Source of the DNA: Chrysemys picta bellii
Lineage: Eukaryota > Chordata > Testudines > Emydidae
Reading direction: 5' to 3'
Assembly (NCBI RefSeq): GCF_011386835.1
Contig: NC_088792.1
Coordinates: 41,530,882 to 41,594,881, forward strand
Length of the DNA: 64,000 bases
This document shows, one piece after another, positions 27,301 to 39,300 of the stretch. The translations under genes were made by a program, and so were the position numbers. Below the pieces are notes generated by a model, which had not been told where the DNA came from, searched no databases, and saw only the letters and a list, made by a program, of their open reading frames with translations. Each line of letters opens with the position of its first letter. Position 1 is the stretch's first letter.

Positions 27301-30300
27301 AGATTTTATGAAACAGTATGAATGAGGAACAGACGTTCTTTAGGCTATTGCTTCAATTTGGGTTCTAACAGTCAAATAGCCTTAAGTTTGCCTTGTAGTG
27401 ATGGCATACAATATTGTTTGTGGTCATTGATAAAGATAAAAGCGATTTATAATTATTTTAGATTTTTTCATATTTTTCCCCACATGGTGACATTACAGGA
27501 AAGAGTTAAAGTTGTTTAGGTGCCTTAATTGTGCATTTTCCAACTTTATCATATTTGGATTTCTTTTAAGTGTGACCTGAAGTCTGAATTTCCTGGATTT
27601 GTAATGCTTGGTTTGAACACAATGACAATATCCCTGAAATCTAATTTCTCTAAATTACTCTAAAGTTCTCCTATCCTTAGCTCCATCTTAACCTAGTTGG
27701 TTTTTTTTGTCTGATTTTTAAAAATTACTCAGAATCTCATACATGAACAGTAACCAAGGAACCCAAAGAGGATGTTTCCATTGAGTTCAAGATATGCAGT
27801 AGCAACCTAAAATAAATTTTTCTTGGTTTTAACTTTTAAGGGTGATTTGCCAGTGCAAAATACCCAGAGCGCCCCTGATTAATTGAGATGAGTTTACATG
27901 TGCTTCACATTGCTAAAGCAGTGCAAAGCAGCTAAAGCATACTGGTGAATTTGGCTTTCAATTTACAACTGACATTGGTTTAGAGTGCTGTGTTACTGAA
28001 GATAGCACTGTGTGAAAAGAGGGTGCTGAGTCCCAGAGTTCTAACATCTCTGCCGTTTATGGGCTCGCCCTATATTTATGTTTCAGTTCCCCTGGCAGTG
28101 CTGCAATAGAAATAATAATGGTGATTTTACAAAATATAATATCAATACGCTAGTTTATATATTTTTACAATCCCTTCCCTATGGAACAGTATGTTAAGTC
28201 ACTGCGTGAGCAATATTGTATCGTACAAAAGACAGTCCCTTGGTCACACCGAGGCCAAGCAAAAGAGTTAAATGTTACAAAATCCAGGAACTGATAACAG
28301 AACTGCTAACCTCTCTCTGCAGAGATCCAAAAGTGATAGAATAATACTACTTATTCATAACAACGTTTACTTCTTTTCATTTTATTTCTGAAAGGTTGTC
28401 CAAGATGAAGATGAACTGATCAGGGCTTCCACCCACAGTTTCTCAAATCCTCCTCACAAGCCTTGTTGAGAACAGATAAACAGATACCAACCAAAACATA
28501 GCATTCAAAATGCTAAAAAGGGGCTGCACAGGATGTGCTTTGTCAGTTGGTGCACAGAAGCCAATATTCTGATGACATCCGAGTCATGAGTAATTTACTA
28601 GAAAGATCACTTTGATTAATCAAATGACAAATGTTTTTTAAAGTGACAGTCCAGTACATCTCCTGGTGTTCCAGAATAGTCTGTCAGGATGGACCTCAAG
28701 GGTTCAGAAGTTTCATTGCCTGGGGGCAGCTGCTGCTATCCTTCACCTCACCCTTAGCCAGTTTCTTGTGTGCCCCCCGCTTTCCTTTTAGTTTAGAGAC
28801 ATGGGTAGTTAGGTGCTTTCAAACTTGCCTCGAAGATATCTCTGTACCACGGATGACATTGCCCCTCTCTTCTCGTTCAGACAGGTTCTGGTGCCCGTGC
28901 CCTCTGCTTATGTACTCAAATACTCAACTGGGGGGAGGGGGCAGAAATTCTACCCACAACTGGGGAGGGGAGGGAAGGAAAATTAGGCAGAGGGTCAAAA
29001 TAAGCTAAATATTTATTTTATTTAGTATGTTTCAATGTCAGTCATTTATTCCTATAACCCTTATTTCTCCCAATCCCTGCATTCCCAGGGAAACAGCACC
29101 TCATGGTACCACTCACTTCTGGGTTTTGCTAGAGTGTGAGTAACATTGGGGCAGCCTGTGAGCCACATGACAAAGTGGGCTTTGGGGTCAATCATGTTGC
29201 CACAATGACCTTTTGCAGATTTTCTACTGTTGAGAGCCCTGCCCCTTGGACAATGTTGGTGTAAGCTACATCTACATTTATTTTTTCCTCCTTGTCAGAA
29301 CAAGTGATTTTTACACCAACTGGTTCATTCACTTTTATTATATACTCAGACAATATGAAACAGCTACTTTTGCTCAAGGAAATTGAAGCTCTATACCTCC
29401 TGCCTTCCAGCTCTCCTTTGGACAAAATGGATCCAGATAAAGGGAGGAGATAAGAAAGAGAGATACTCCTCTTAAAGAGAGAGGCATCCTTGCACTGCAA
29501 GCCTTTTCAATATATGGGATAGTGAGCTAAGGCCACAGATAAAATACAAGGGAGCTTTTTTCACCTTCTGTATCCCTGTATTTAATTAAGAGATCAGAAT
29601 TCATGTCCTTGCTCTTTATCTACTGTGTTCCCTTCCTGTGCTTTCAAACAAAGAGTGATTCTCAGTGTCACGCCTATTTTTAATTTTAGTTAGCCCAACA
29701 AACTGACTGTACTTTGTTTATATTGCTCTAATTAAATAGATCAGTAGTCCTACCTTTTTTTATTTCACAAATCCAATTAAGTAAATGTTCACAATACAAG
29801 TCATTCCACTGCATTTTTGGACTTCCTTCAAATGTTCCACAATGTTCAATTCCTTTGTCATTATTGGGTTCTTCTTCATTCCAGTTTTCATAAATCACCT
29901 ATGGTGGAAATACAGCTCTATTACTAGTTACTTCTATAGTTGTGAACTGCATGGTCAAAAAGCCTCAAGGGTTGATCCTTCCAAGTGTTTCATTTCTGAG
30001 GCCAGTAGGAGCAAGAAGTGTTGTGGAACCAATAAGCTCAGCCCTTCTACAGAGGGAGATGAGCACCTTGTACTAGACCTGGTCTACACTACGACTTTAA
30101 TTCGGATTTATCAGCTTTAATTCGAATTTACCCTGCAACCGTCCACACAACGACGCTATTTATTTCGATGTAAAGGGCCCTTTAAATCGATTTCTGTGCT
30201 CCACCCCGACGAGCGGAGTAGCGCCAAAATCGATTTTAACATTTCGAATTAGGGATAGTGTGGCCGCAATTCGATGGTATTGGCCTCCGGGAGCTATCCC

Positions 30301-33300
30301 ACAGTGCATCATTGTGACCGCTCTGGACAGCAATCTAAACTCGGATGCACTGGCCAGGTAGACAGGAAAAGCCACGCGAACATTTGAATTTCATTTCCTG
30401 TTTGCCCAGCGTGGAGAGCACAGGTGACCACAGATAGCTCATCAGCACAGGTAACCATGCAGGCTGATAATCGAAAAAGAGCACCAGCATGGACCGTGAG
30501 GGAGGTACTGGATCTGATCGCTGTATGGGGAGAGGATTCAGTGCTTGCAGAACTTCGTTCTAAAAGACGAAATGCCAAAACTTTTGAAAAAATCTCCAAG
30601 GGCATGATGGAGAGAGGCCACAATAGGGACTCTGAGCAGTGCCGCGTGAAAGTCAAGGAGCTCAGACAAGCCTATCAAAAAACAAAGGAGGCAAACGGTC
30701 GCTCCGGGTCAGAGCCGCGGACATGCCGCTTCTACGCCGAGCTGCATGCAATTCTAGGGGGGGCTGCCACCACTACCCCACCTGTGATCGTGGATTCTGG
30801 GTCGGGGATAGTCTCATCAGCGACGCCTGAGGATTCTGCCGATGGGGGAGAGGAGGAGGAGGATGAGCTTGCAGAGAGCACACAGCACTCCGTTCTCCCC
30901 AACAGCCAGGATCTTTTTCTCACCCTGACTGAAGTACCCTCCCAAGCCTCCGACCCCATGGAAGGGACCTCAGGTGAGTTTACCTTTTAAAATATAAAAC
31001 TTGTTTTAAAAGCAAACGGTTTTTAATGATTACTTTGCCCTGAAGACTTGGGATGCATTCGCGGTCAGTTCAGCTACTGGAAAAGTCTGTTAACGTGTCT
31101 GGGGATGGAGCGGAAATCCTCCAGGGACATCTCCATGAAGCTCTCCTGGAGGTACTACAAAAGCCTTGCCACAAGGTTTCTGGGCAGTGCATCCTTATTC
31201 CGTCCTCCATGGTAGGACACTTGACCGCGCCATGCTTGCAGCAAGTAATCTGGTATCATTGCCTGACAAAGCCTGGCAGCGTATGGTCCCGGTGTTTGCT
31301 GGCATTCAAGCAACATCCGTTCTTTATCTTGTTGTGTAATCCTCAGGAGAGTGATATCACTCCTGGTAACCTGGTTGAAATACGGGAACTTAATTAAGGG
31401 GACAGAGGTGGCCGTTCCTACTGGGCTGTTTGCCTGTGGCGGAAAATAAATCCTTCCTGCAGTTAGCCAAGCGCAGATGGGAAATTGGCCCTGAGTTTTT
31501 CGCGTTTGGCTAGCAGGGATCTTCCCTGTTACCAGCCACGCGGTGGGGGGAGGGGTACCGTGATCATCCCAGAGAATTCATGGCGGGAGGGGGGCGGCGG
31601 CGGGGGGGGGTGGTTAGTTTGGTGCCTGCAGGGATCTTCCCTGATACCAGCCACGCGGTGGGGGGAGGGGTACAGCGATCATCCCAGAGAATTCATGGCG
31701 AGGGGGGGGGGTGGTTAGTTTGTTTTCTGCTGCTGCTGAATGTTAACAGAAAAACCGCAGCACTCTACAGGCTATGCTTGGTATGTGGGAAAGGAGGGCG
31801 CAGAAGCTGTAAGACAATGGCTTACCATGGCCGCATGCAAGCCGAATTCTGTTGCCCAGACCTGTGATCTCTAGCAGCAAAGCCACAGGCACTCAGCATT
31901 AAGAGGCAAAATGCGACCTTGCACAGAAATCACATGTGCTATGTAATGTGAATAGTGTTGGTCACCGTGAAAGAGTATAAGCATTGTTCTGCAAAATGTA
32001 GCTTTTTAAACAATTCTCTCTTTTTTCCCCTCCCTACAGCAGCTGCAAATTCCTCAAGCCTCCCTCCTCCATCCCGAAGGTTATCACAGATAAGGCGTCG
32101 TAAGAAGAGAACGCGAGACGAGATGTTTTCTGAAATTATGGAATCCAGCTGCAGTGACAGAGCTCATCTGAATGAGTGGAAGGAAACAGTTTCAAAGTAT
32201 AGGAAAGAAGCCAGTGAACGTGAGGACAGGAGGGACCAACGTGAGGACATGAGGGACCAACGTGAGGAGAGGAGGGACCAACGTGAGGAGAGGAGAGACG
32301 CTCGAGATGAGAGGTGGCGGCAGGAAGATCAGAGGAGGCAGGATGCAATGCTGGGGCTGCTGCGTGAGCAAACAGACATGCTCCGGTGTCTGGTGGAGCT
32401 TCAGGAACGGCTGCTGGAAAACAGACTGCCGCTTCAGCCCCTGTTCCACCCTCCCCCCTCCCCATGTTCCATATCCTCCTCACCCAGACGTGTAAGAACG
32501 CGGGGGGGAGGCTCCGTACACCTTCCCATTCCACCCCAGTAGACACCCCAAGCAAAAGGCTGTCATTTTTTTAACCTTTTCTTTGTGGCTTTTTCCTTCC
32601 CAGCAATCCTCCTCGCAAATACCACCCGGGTTCCCTCCCTCTTTTTCTAATCTATTAATAAAGAATAAATGATTTTTAAATGATAGTGACTTTATTTGGT
32701 TTGAAAGAAAGCTGGGGCAAGGGGGAGGGTGGGTTCCTTACAGAAAATCAGTCAATAAAGGGGGCGGGTTTTCATGAAGGAGAAACAAACAGATATTTCA
32801 CACTGTAGCCTGGCCAGTCATGAAACTGATTTTTAAAGCTTCTCTGATGCACAGCGCTTCCTGGTGTGCTCTTCTAATCGCCCTGGTGTCTGGCTGTGCG
32901 TAATCAGCAGCCAGGCGATTTGCCTCAGCCTCCCACCCCGCCATAAAGGTCTCCCCCTTACTTTCACAGAGATTGTGGAGCACACAGCAAGCAGAAATAA
33001 CAATGGGGAGATTTCTTTAGCTGAGGTCAGAGCGAGTCAATAATGATCGCCAGCGACCTTTTAAACGGCCAAATGCACATTCTACCACCATTCTGCACTT
33101 GCTTAGCCTGTAGTTAAACAGCTCCTGACTCCTGTCCAGGCTGCCTGTGTACGGCTTCATGAGCCATGGCATTAAGGGGTAGGCTGGGTCCCCAAGAATA
33201 ACTATTGGCATTTCAACATCCCCAACGGTTATTTTCTGGTCCGGAAAATAAGTCCCTTGCTGCAGCCCTTTAAACAGAGTAGTGTTCCTGAAGACGCGAG

Positions 33301-36300
33301 CGTCATGAACCCTTCCCGCCCAGCCCGCGTTGATGTTGGTGAAACGTCCCTTGTGATCCACAAGTGCTTGCAGCACCATTGAAAAGTACCCCTTGCGGTT
33401 TATGTACTCGGTGGCTTGATGCTCCGGTGCCAAGATAGGGATATGGGTTCCGTCTATCGCCCCACCACAGTTAGGGAATCCCATTGCAGCAAAACCATCC
33501 ACTATAGCCTGCACATTTCCCAGAGTCACTAACTTTCGTAGCAGCACCTGAGTGATTGCTTTGGCTACTTGCATCACAGCAGCCCCCACAGTAGATTTGC
33601 CCACTCCAAATTGATTCCCGACTGACCGGTAGCTGTCTGGCATTGCAAGCTTCCACAGGGCTATCGCCACACGCTTCTCAACTGTGAGGGCTGCTCTCAT
33701 CTTGGTATTCTGGCGTTTCAGGGCAGGGGACAGCAAGTCACAAAGTTCCATGAAAGTGCCCTTACGCATGCGAAAGTTCCGCAGCCACTGGGAATCATCC
33801 CACACCTGCAACACTATGCGGTCCCACCAGTCTGTGCTTGTTTCCCTTGCCCAGAATTGGCGTTCCATGGATAGAATCTGCCCCATTAACAACATGATCT
33901 CCAAAGCACCGGGGCCCGTGGTTTCACAGAATTCTGTATCCGTGTCCGTGTCCATGTCCATGTCAATGTCCTCATCATGCTTGTCGCTGCGCTGCCGCCG
34001 CCGCTGCCTCCTCGCCTCGTTTTTCTGGTCCTGGCTGAGCATAAACTCCACGAGAACGCGCGAGGTGTTTACAATGTTCATGACTGCTGTCTTGAGCTCA
34101 GCGGGCTCCATGCTTGCCGTGGTATGGAGTCTGCAGTGTTCACCCACCCAGGAAAAAAGGCGCGAAAATGGTTGTCTGCCGTCCGTTGCTTTCATGCAGG
34201 GAGGGAGGGAGGGAGGAGGGAGGGAGGAGGTGAGGCTGTACCCAGAACCACCTGCGACGATGTTTTTTGTCCCATCAGGCACTGGGATCTTAACCCACAA
34301 TTCCAATGGGCGCGGGAGACTGCGGGAACTATGGGATAGCTATGGGATAGCTACCCACAGTGCAACGCTGCAGAAATCGACGCTAGCCCCGGTACTTGGA
34401 CGCACACCACCGAATTAATGTGCTTAGTGTGGCCGCATACATTTCAACTTTATACAACCTGTTTTTCAAATCCGAATTATATAAATTCGGATTAATCCCG
34501 TAGTGTAGACATACCCCTATATGCACACTGATATAGCTGAAAAGGGCAACCCTGATGGCTGAAGAAATTATATCTACTCCTCTTCATCAACTAGTTGATA
34601 ACTATTACTCAGGGGTGCAAAGGTGGGGTTGTAAAATGGTGTAAAATCAGAGGAAGTGTAGTCCACCTCTATAGAAGCACTCTATTTTACCTATGTCAAA
34701 GTCAGTTTATCATCTCCAGGCTGAGGTCAGGGCCTATTCTCACTTCCATGAGGTGGCAGACTAGTTTTGATGGTCCAACCTCAGACACGAATAGGCCCTG
34801 TTGGAAGCAGGTTGGTCTGAGGGGTAATGCTGACCTAGTGGGACATTAAAACTGTCTTTGATCCACATATATCAACCTATTAATCATCAAGGCTCCCTTC
34901 TCCCACATCTTCCTTCCAAATTGATATCCATGCCCATATAATATGAAGCAGCAGGGAAGGCCACTAGAACATGGGTGATGGAAGCCATTTTCCAGTTTGA
35001 ATGTATCATGGGATTCAGATTGCATATGCTCCTGTTTTACGATTGTGTGGCTGGGGCTGAAGATATGAAGTGATTCTTTTCTTCTATCATAGCCTCTGTG
35101 AAGACTGAACCACTGCACTTGTTTAGTGCAGTGACAGAGAGTGCTTCTATGGAACTGGGTATGAAAGTTTAGGAGGGAATGGGAAGGGAGTAAGAAAAGG
35201 CTCAGAAAAGATTACAAAAAAGATAAGCCAGAAAGGCAATGATTGTCTAACAACTAATATACTCACTGGAGAACCATCAATCCAGGTATATCCTTCATCA
35301 GGATTCAAGTAAATCAAACCCATCCAGAAATGCTGAAAGGTAAATCCTTTGTCCCTAAAATATAGTATATGATTAGATATGTGGTTGTATATAATAGGAC
35401 AATGATAAAACCCTTTATACAAAAGACGTTTTAGAACTTATAGCAGTTCAAAAATTTTGAAATCTCTATAAAATTATATCATAAAAGGAACCTGTAAAGG
35501 AAGAAAATGTGTTTATAACCATTTGCCTTTCTTCATGATGTACAATGATGTATTTCTCTCGGAAAAGTGTTTTCTCCTTGTTTTCTATCATAGATAAATT
35601 GGCCCATATTCCACTCTGTTTGTGCTACTCCAGTAGGAGAAAAACAGCCCCATCTCTCCAGAGGACATAGAACCAGCTCCTACCCTAAACCTGTCACAGT
35701 TTCCATGTGAGGGGTTTGGTCAAGGCATGCTGATCTCTGACAATTCTGAGTTGATAGACAATTCCTTGTTAACCATTACCAGCTGGTAGAGTTTAGAATA
35801 GCCACTAGCAGTCACCACAGAACTGACCCAATGATCAGAGTGTCATAATCAGCTCCTGCTGGTGCTTCCTGTCTACCACACCAAGTAGATCTTGACTGCA
35901 GCAGATCATCAGGCCCGCTAAGAATATAAATATTTATCATCCTTGTGTTTGATGGAGAACAACTTGAAGGACCAGAGAAGTGGGAGGGAGCTATCTCAGC
36001 CCTCTCTCAAAGTGGTGAGGGGTGCGGGCTTTTCTCAGAGATCTTTTCTCTCAACTGTATGTCAGGAGTTTGGGTTAAGAGATTTCAACAAAAATAAAGA
36101 ATTGTAAAACAATTTAACTAACTAAAAATCTTTTTCTCAATGCGTAGGTTTCACTTTCATGATACTCATTATTATTTCTAGTGCAGTAGCAGATACAGTC
36201 CCAGACTGAGATCAAGGACTCCTGTGCTCAGTATTGTATGAACACATCACAGGAAAGAGTTCCTGACCCAAAGATCTTATAGCCACACTAAGCCATAGAT

Positions 36301-39300
36301 TCTTCAAGGAAAAAAGGGTAGACAAGATCTGAATCTCTAATCTATCTATTGGTAGACAGATGACCAAGCAAAACAAAAATGAAAAAAAGGCAAATTAAAA
36401 AACAAATACATCCTACATATTATTATATAATAAACTAAAATGGACAAAGTGTCAAAAAGTCCCTTTCCCACTTGTAAATCACTCTTAAATTTATTGGAAA
36501 AATAAGTTTATAGTACACCATTGCTTGGCAATTTAAACAACAAGAAAAAAACAAACAAAACCACCATCTTTTATATGCCAATGAGAGCCTTTGATATGAA
36601 TTCACTGGGAAACACCAGATGTTGAGACTTTGTATAATTTATATAGAGTTACTTTTCAGAATACAGCCACACTTAAGTGGCCTGAAAGTGTGTTTGAAAG
36701 AAGTTTCACAGCAACCTCAATTTTTGTGGACACATTTTGGCACCTGCGCATGCTAGCAGTTAGAGGTCTAACTACCTGATTTGTGGGCACAGTCATGCAG
36801 TTAGATGCCCAATTTTAGCATTTACATCTGCAAAAAAAAAAAAAACAAACAAACATCCTAACAACCACCAACAACTTTTCATAGTCAGGACATAAAGCTC
36901 TTCCAATTGTTTGTAAATTTAATATATCATCACAAATGAACTCTGTATCACTTTTAGAAGTCTCCAACCCATACACAAACATTTGCACATCAAGTTCCTG
37001 AATTCTGAGATTCCTGTTACACCCAAATTCTTGAGGTTTATTTTAAATACAATAATTAAAAATAAATGGGGTATAATGATAAAGATATAATGAACAGATA
37101 TTTACTTGAAATTAACCCTTTCAGAATGAATACAAGTGTTTTTTGTTATTCTTCTTATACATGCCATTAAAGTGAAAGAATAAATAATTTTGTAAATACT
37201 CACAGAACCATCTGCCATATTAAATGCTTTACTTCTTTTCTGTTGATAGTGATCAAGTGTCCTCCTATTTCTCTACAAAAATCTTCAGCTTCAAACCATG
37301 ATTTCTTTTGGTTTCCTTCTCTCACAAAAATCTAATGAGGACATATTTCACAATAAGCTACTATATAATAATACCCTCCCTATGTAATAAAATCAAACAA
37401 CACCCTATGCAGCTACTTTCTCAGGAGTGGGATTTCATACAATCCAGCTAACCAAATCAAAAGGACATCCAGAAGGTAAATAACACCTGGAATATGGATT
37501 ATAGAATGCCTAATTCTTAGCATCCATTGTTTCACTTTGTTTGAGCAAAAGTACAGGGGAGGACTGAGAAGACCCATAGCTGTCACAATACACAGAGAGG
37601 GAAAAAGCTAGTTTGTTTAACTTAACAGGAGCTCTGACCACTGAAACTGGTGAAGAAAAATAGAGTGATTGTATCTAAATATCCAGGGGGGGGTTGAAAA
37701 TCAGGAGATTACTGAGAAATGACAGGAGCAAAACCCAAAGTAATGGGAGCGAAAGGGAGATGTGGATGTAGGGCTCATCCTGCAAGGTTCTAAGCACTCT
37801 GGCCCTAACTCCGCAAAGAAATTAAGTATGTGCTTAACCTTGCAGGACTGAGCCCATAATTAAGGTTATTTAAGTCTAAGGGAAGAGGTCTCAGCAGTAG
37901 GAAAGTATTTGATCTCATAAATGGTAATCCAAATAAATAAATAAGAATTTGAGTGTGACACAATATAACAGAATTACATAGTCCCTGAAGAGTAAGAGCT
38001 TAACCTCAGCTTTGTTTACTCTTTATGCTTGCCCAGGTATGCCAGGGGAAGTTTCACACAATTCGATTAGCTGAGAATCTCAGCTTTCATTTTAAAAGAG
38101 AAAAGTATGTTTCAAGCCCTTATGGTTGAGGGGAAAAGCCTGAAAACAATATAAAAAAGAACCCAATATTTTTTTTAAAAAAATCTTATGATTTTAAGCC
38201 AATATCATGATTTCTTGGAACCCGGACTCATAATTTTCCAATACCTGGCGTTGACAATAGTGTTGCGAAATGGAATCTCTAAAAAATGCGCATTTCGCTA
38301 CATAATGCAGGTTAGGGAACAACTGAGAGCAGATTTTAACTTTCAGTGCATTGGATGGACAGTGTGTAGTGAAATGAGGCAGGAAAGTTTAATACTTACT
38401 TTGAAGCATGAGCTAATAAAATTGCTTGAATCCCAGCCTTCAGGGCATGTGGGGGCAAGAGTTGTTAGTGGAATCGGAGGATGTGTCACACCGTCAGCCC
38501 ACTGTTTGCAGAGAAATTTTGCTGTGTTCTCACAACTAAGAACATCCCATAATCCAGCCGCAATTCCAGTTCCCATGGCAACACAGCCCGACTTTCCTCC
38601 TTCATGAAAGAAATTTTAAAAACCTAAATTAAAAATTACATATTTCTCTCAAAGAAATTAAACTTCTGTTTCCATTCCTATTTGGGTTTGTTTTCTATAA
38701 GCCAAAGGATGGAAATTCTAATGCAGATGCAAAGTCACTTGGGTCCAGATTTTTAAAGGTATATAGGCATTGCTGTGCTCAGCATTGCAATATATAAGTC
38801 ACCTAGAAGGCAAAGACTTATTGTCAAAAGGGATTTAGGCACTTAGGAGCCTAAATTCCATTAACTGTGCCTAAATCCCTTTTGAAAGTAAGATTTAGGC
38901 TTCTAATCCATTAGGTGTTGCAACACTGAGTGCAACAATGCCTACATACTTTTAAAAACCTGGGTCTCGATTCCATGTGTCACAGGAATACACAGAACAG
39001 TAACACAGGTACATTAACAAATCCCATGAGCCGATCTCTGCCAAATGGTGACAAAACTCACAAAATGTGAAAACTGATAGTCACTTTTTCCCACCCTAGT
39101 GTGACTGTTTTTAGTCTAATAATCTATATATTTGCTGTTACTTCATTTCTCAAATGAGCACCCTATAGGTCTAATTGTTTGGCCACTTATGTCCAGCACT
39201 AATTTTCATAGAATCATAGAATATCAGGATTGGAAGGGACCTCGGGAGGTCATCTAGTCCAACCCCCTGCTCAAAGCAGGACCAATCCCCAGACAGATTT

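Larger units (their letters stand above)
30076..34516. mobile_element. Near-complete Harbinger DNA transposon
   Basis: A 4441-base element with imperfect inverted ends GACCTGGTCTACACTACG and GGGTATGTCTACACTACG, extending into 'TTAATTCGGATTTA' against 'TTAATCCGAATTTA'. It is flanked by a CTA target duplication (30073-30075, 34517-34519). It carries the two genes typical of PIF/Harbinger elements, placed convergently: a trihelix/Myb-like DNA-binding protein (plus) and a DDE transposase (minus). It sits in intron 12 of the MRC1-like gene. The ends recur in several MITEs of the window. Confidence 0.93.

Noticed and set aside
34196..34306. Extension of the transposase start to 34306
   Set aside because: The codon there is TTG and the extra residues translate a GGGA simple repeat; the ATG at 34195 is preferred.
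33684..34418. A 244-codon plus-strand frame opposite the Harbinger transposase
   Set aside because: It is the antisense shadow of a real coding region on the minus strand.
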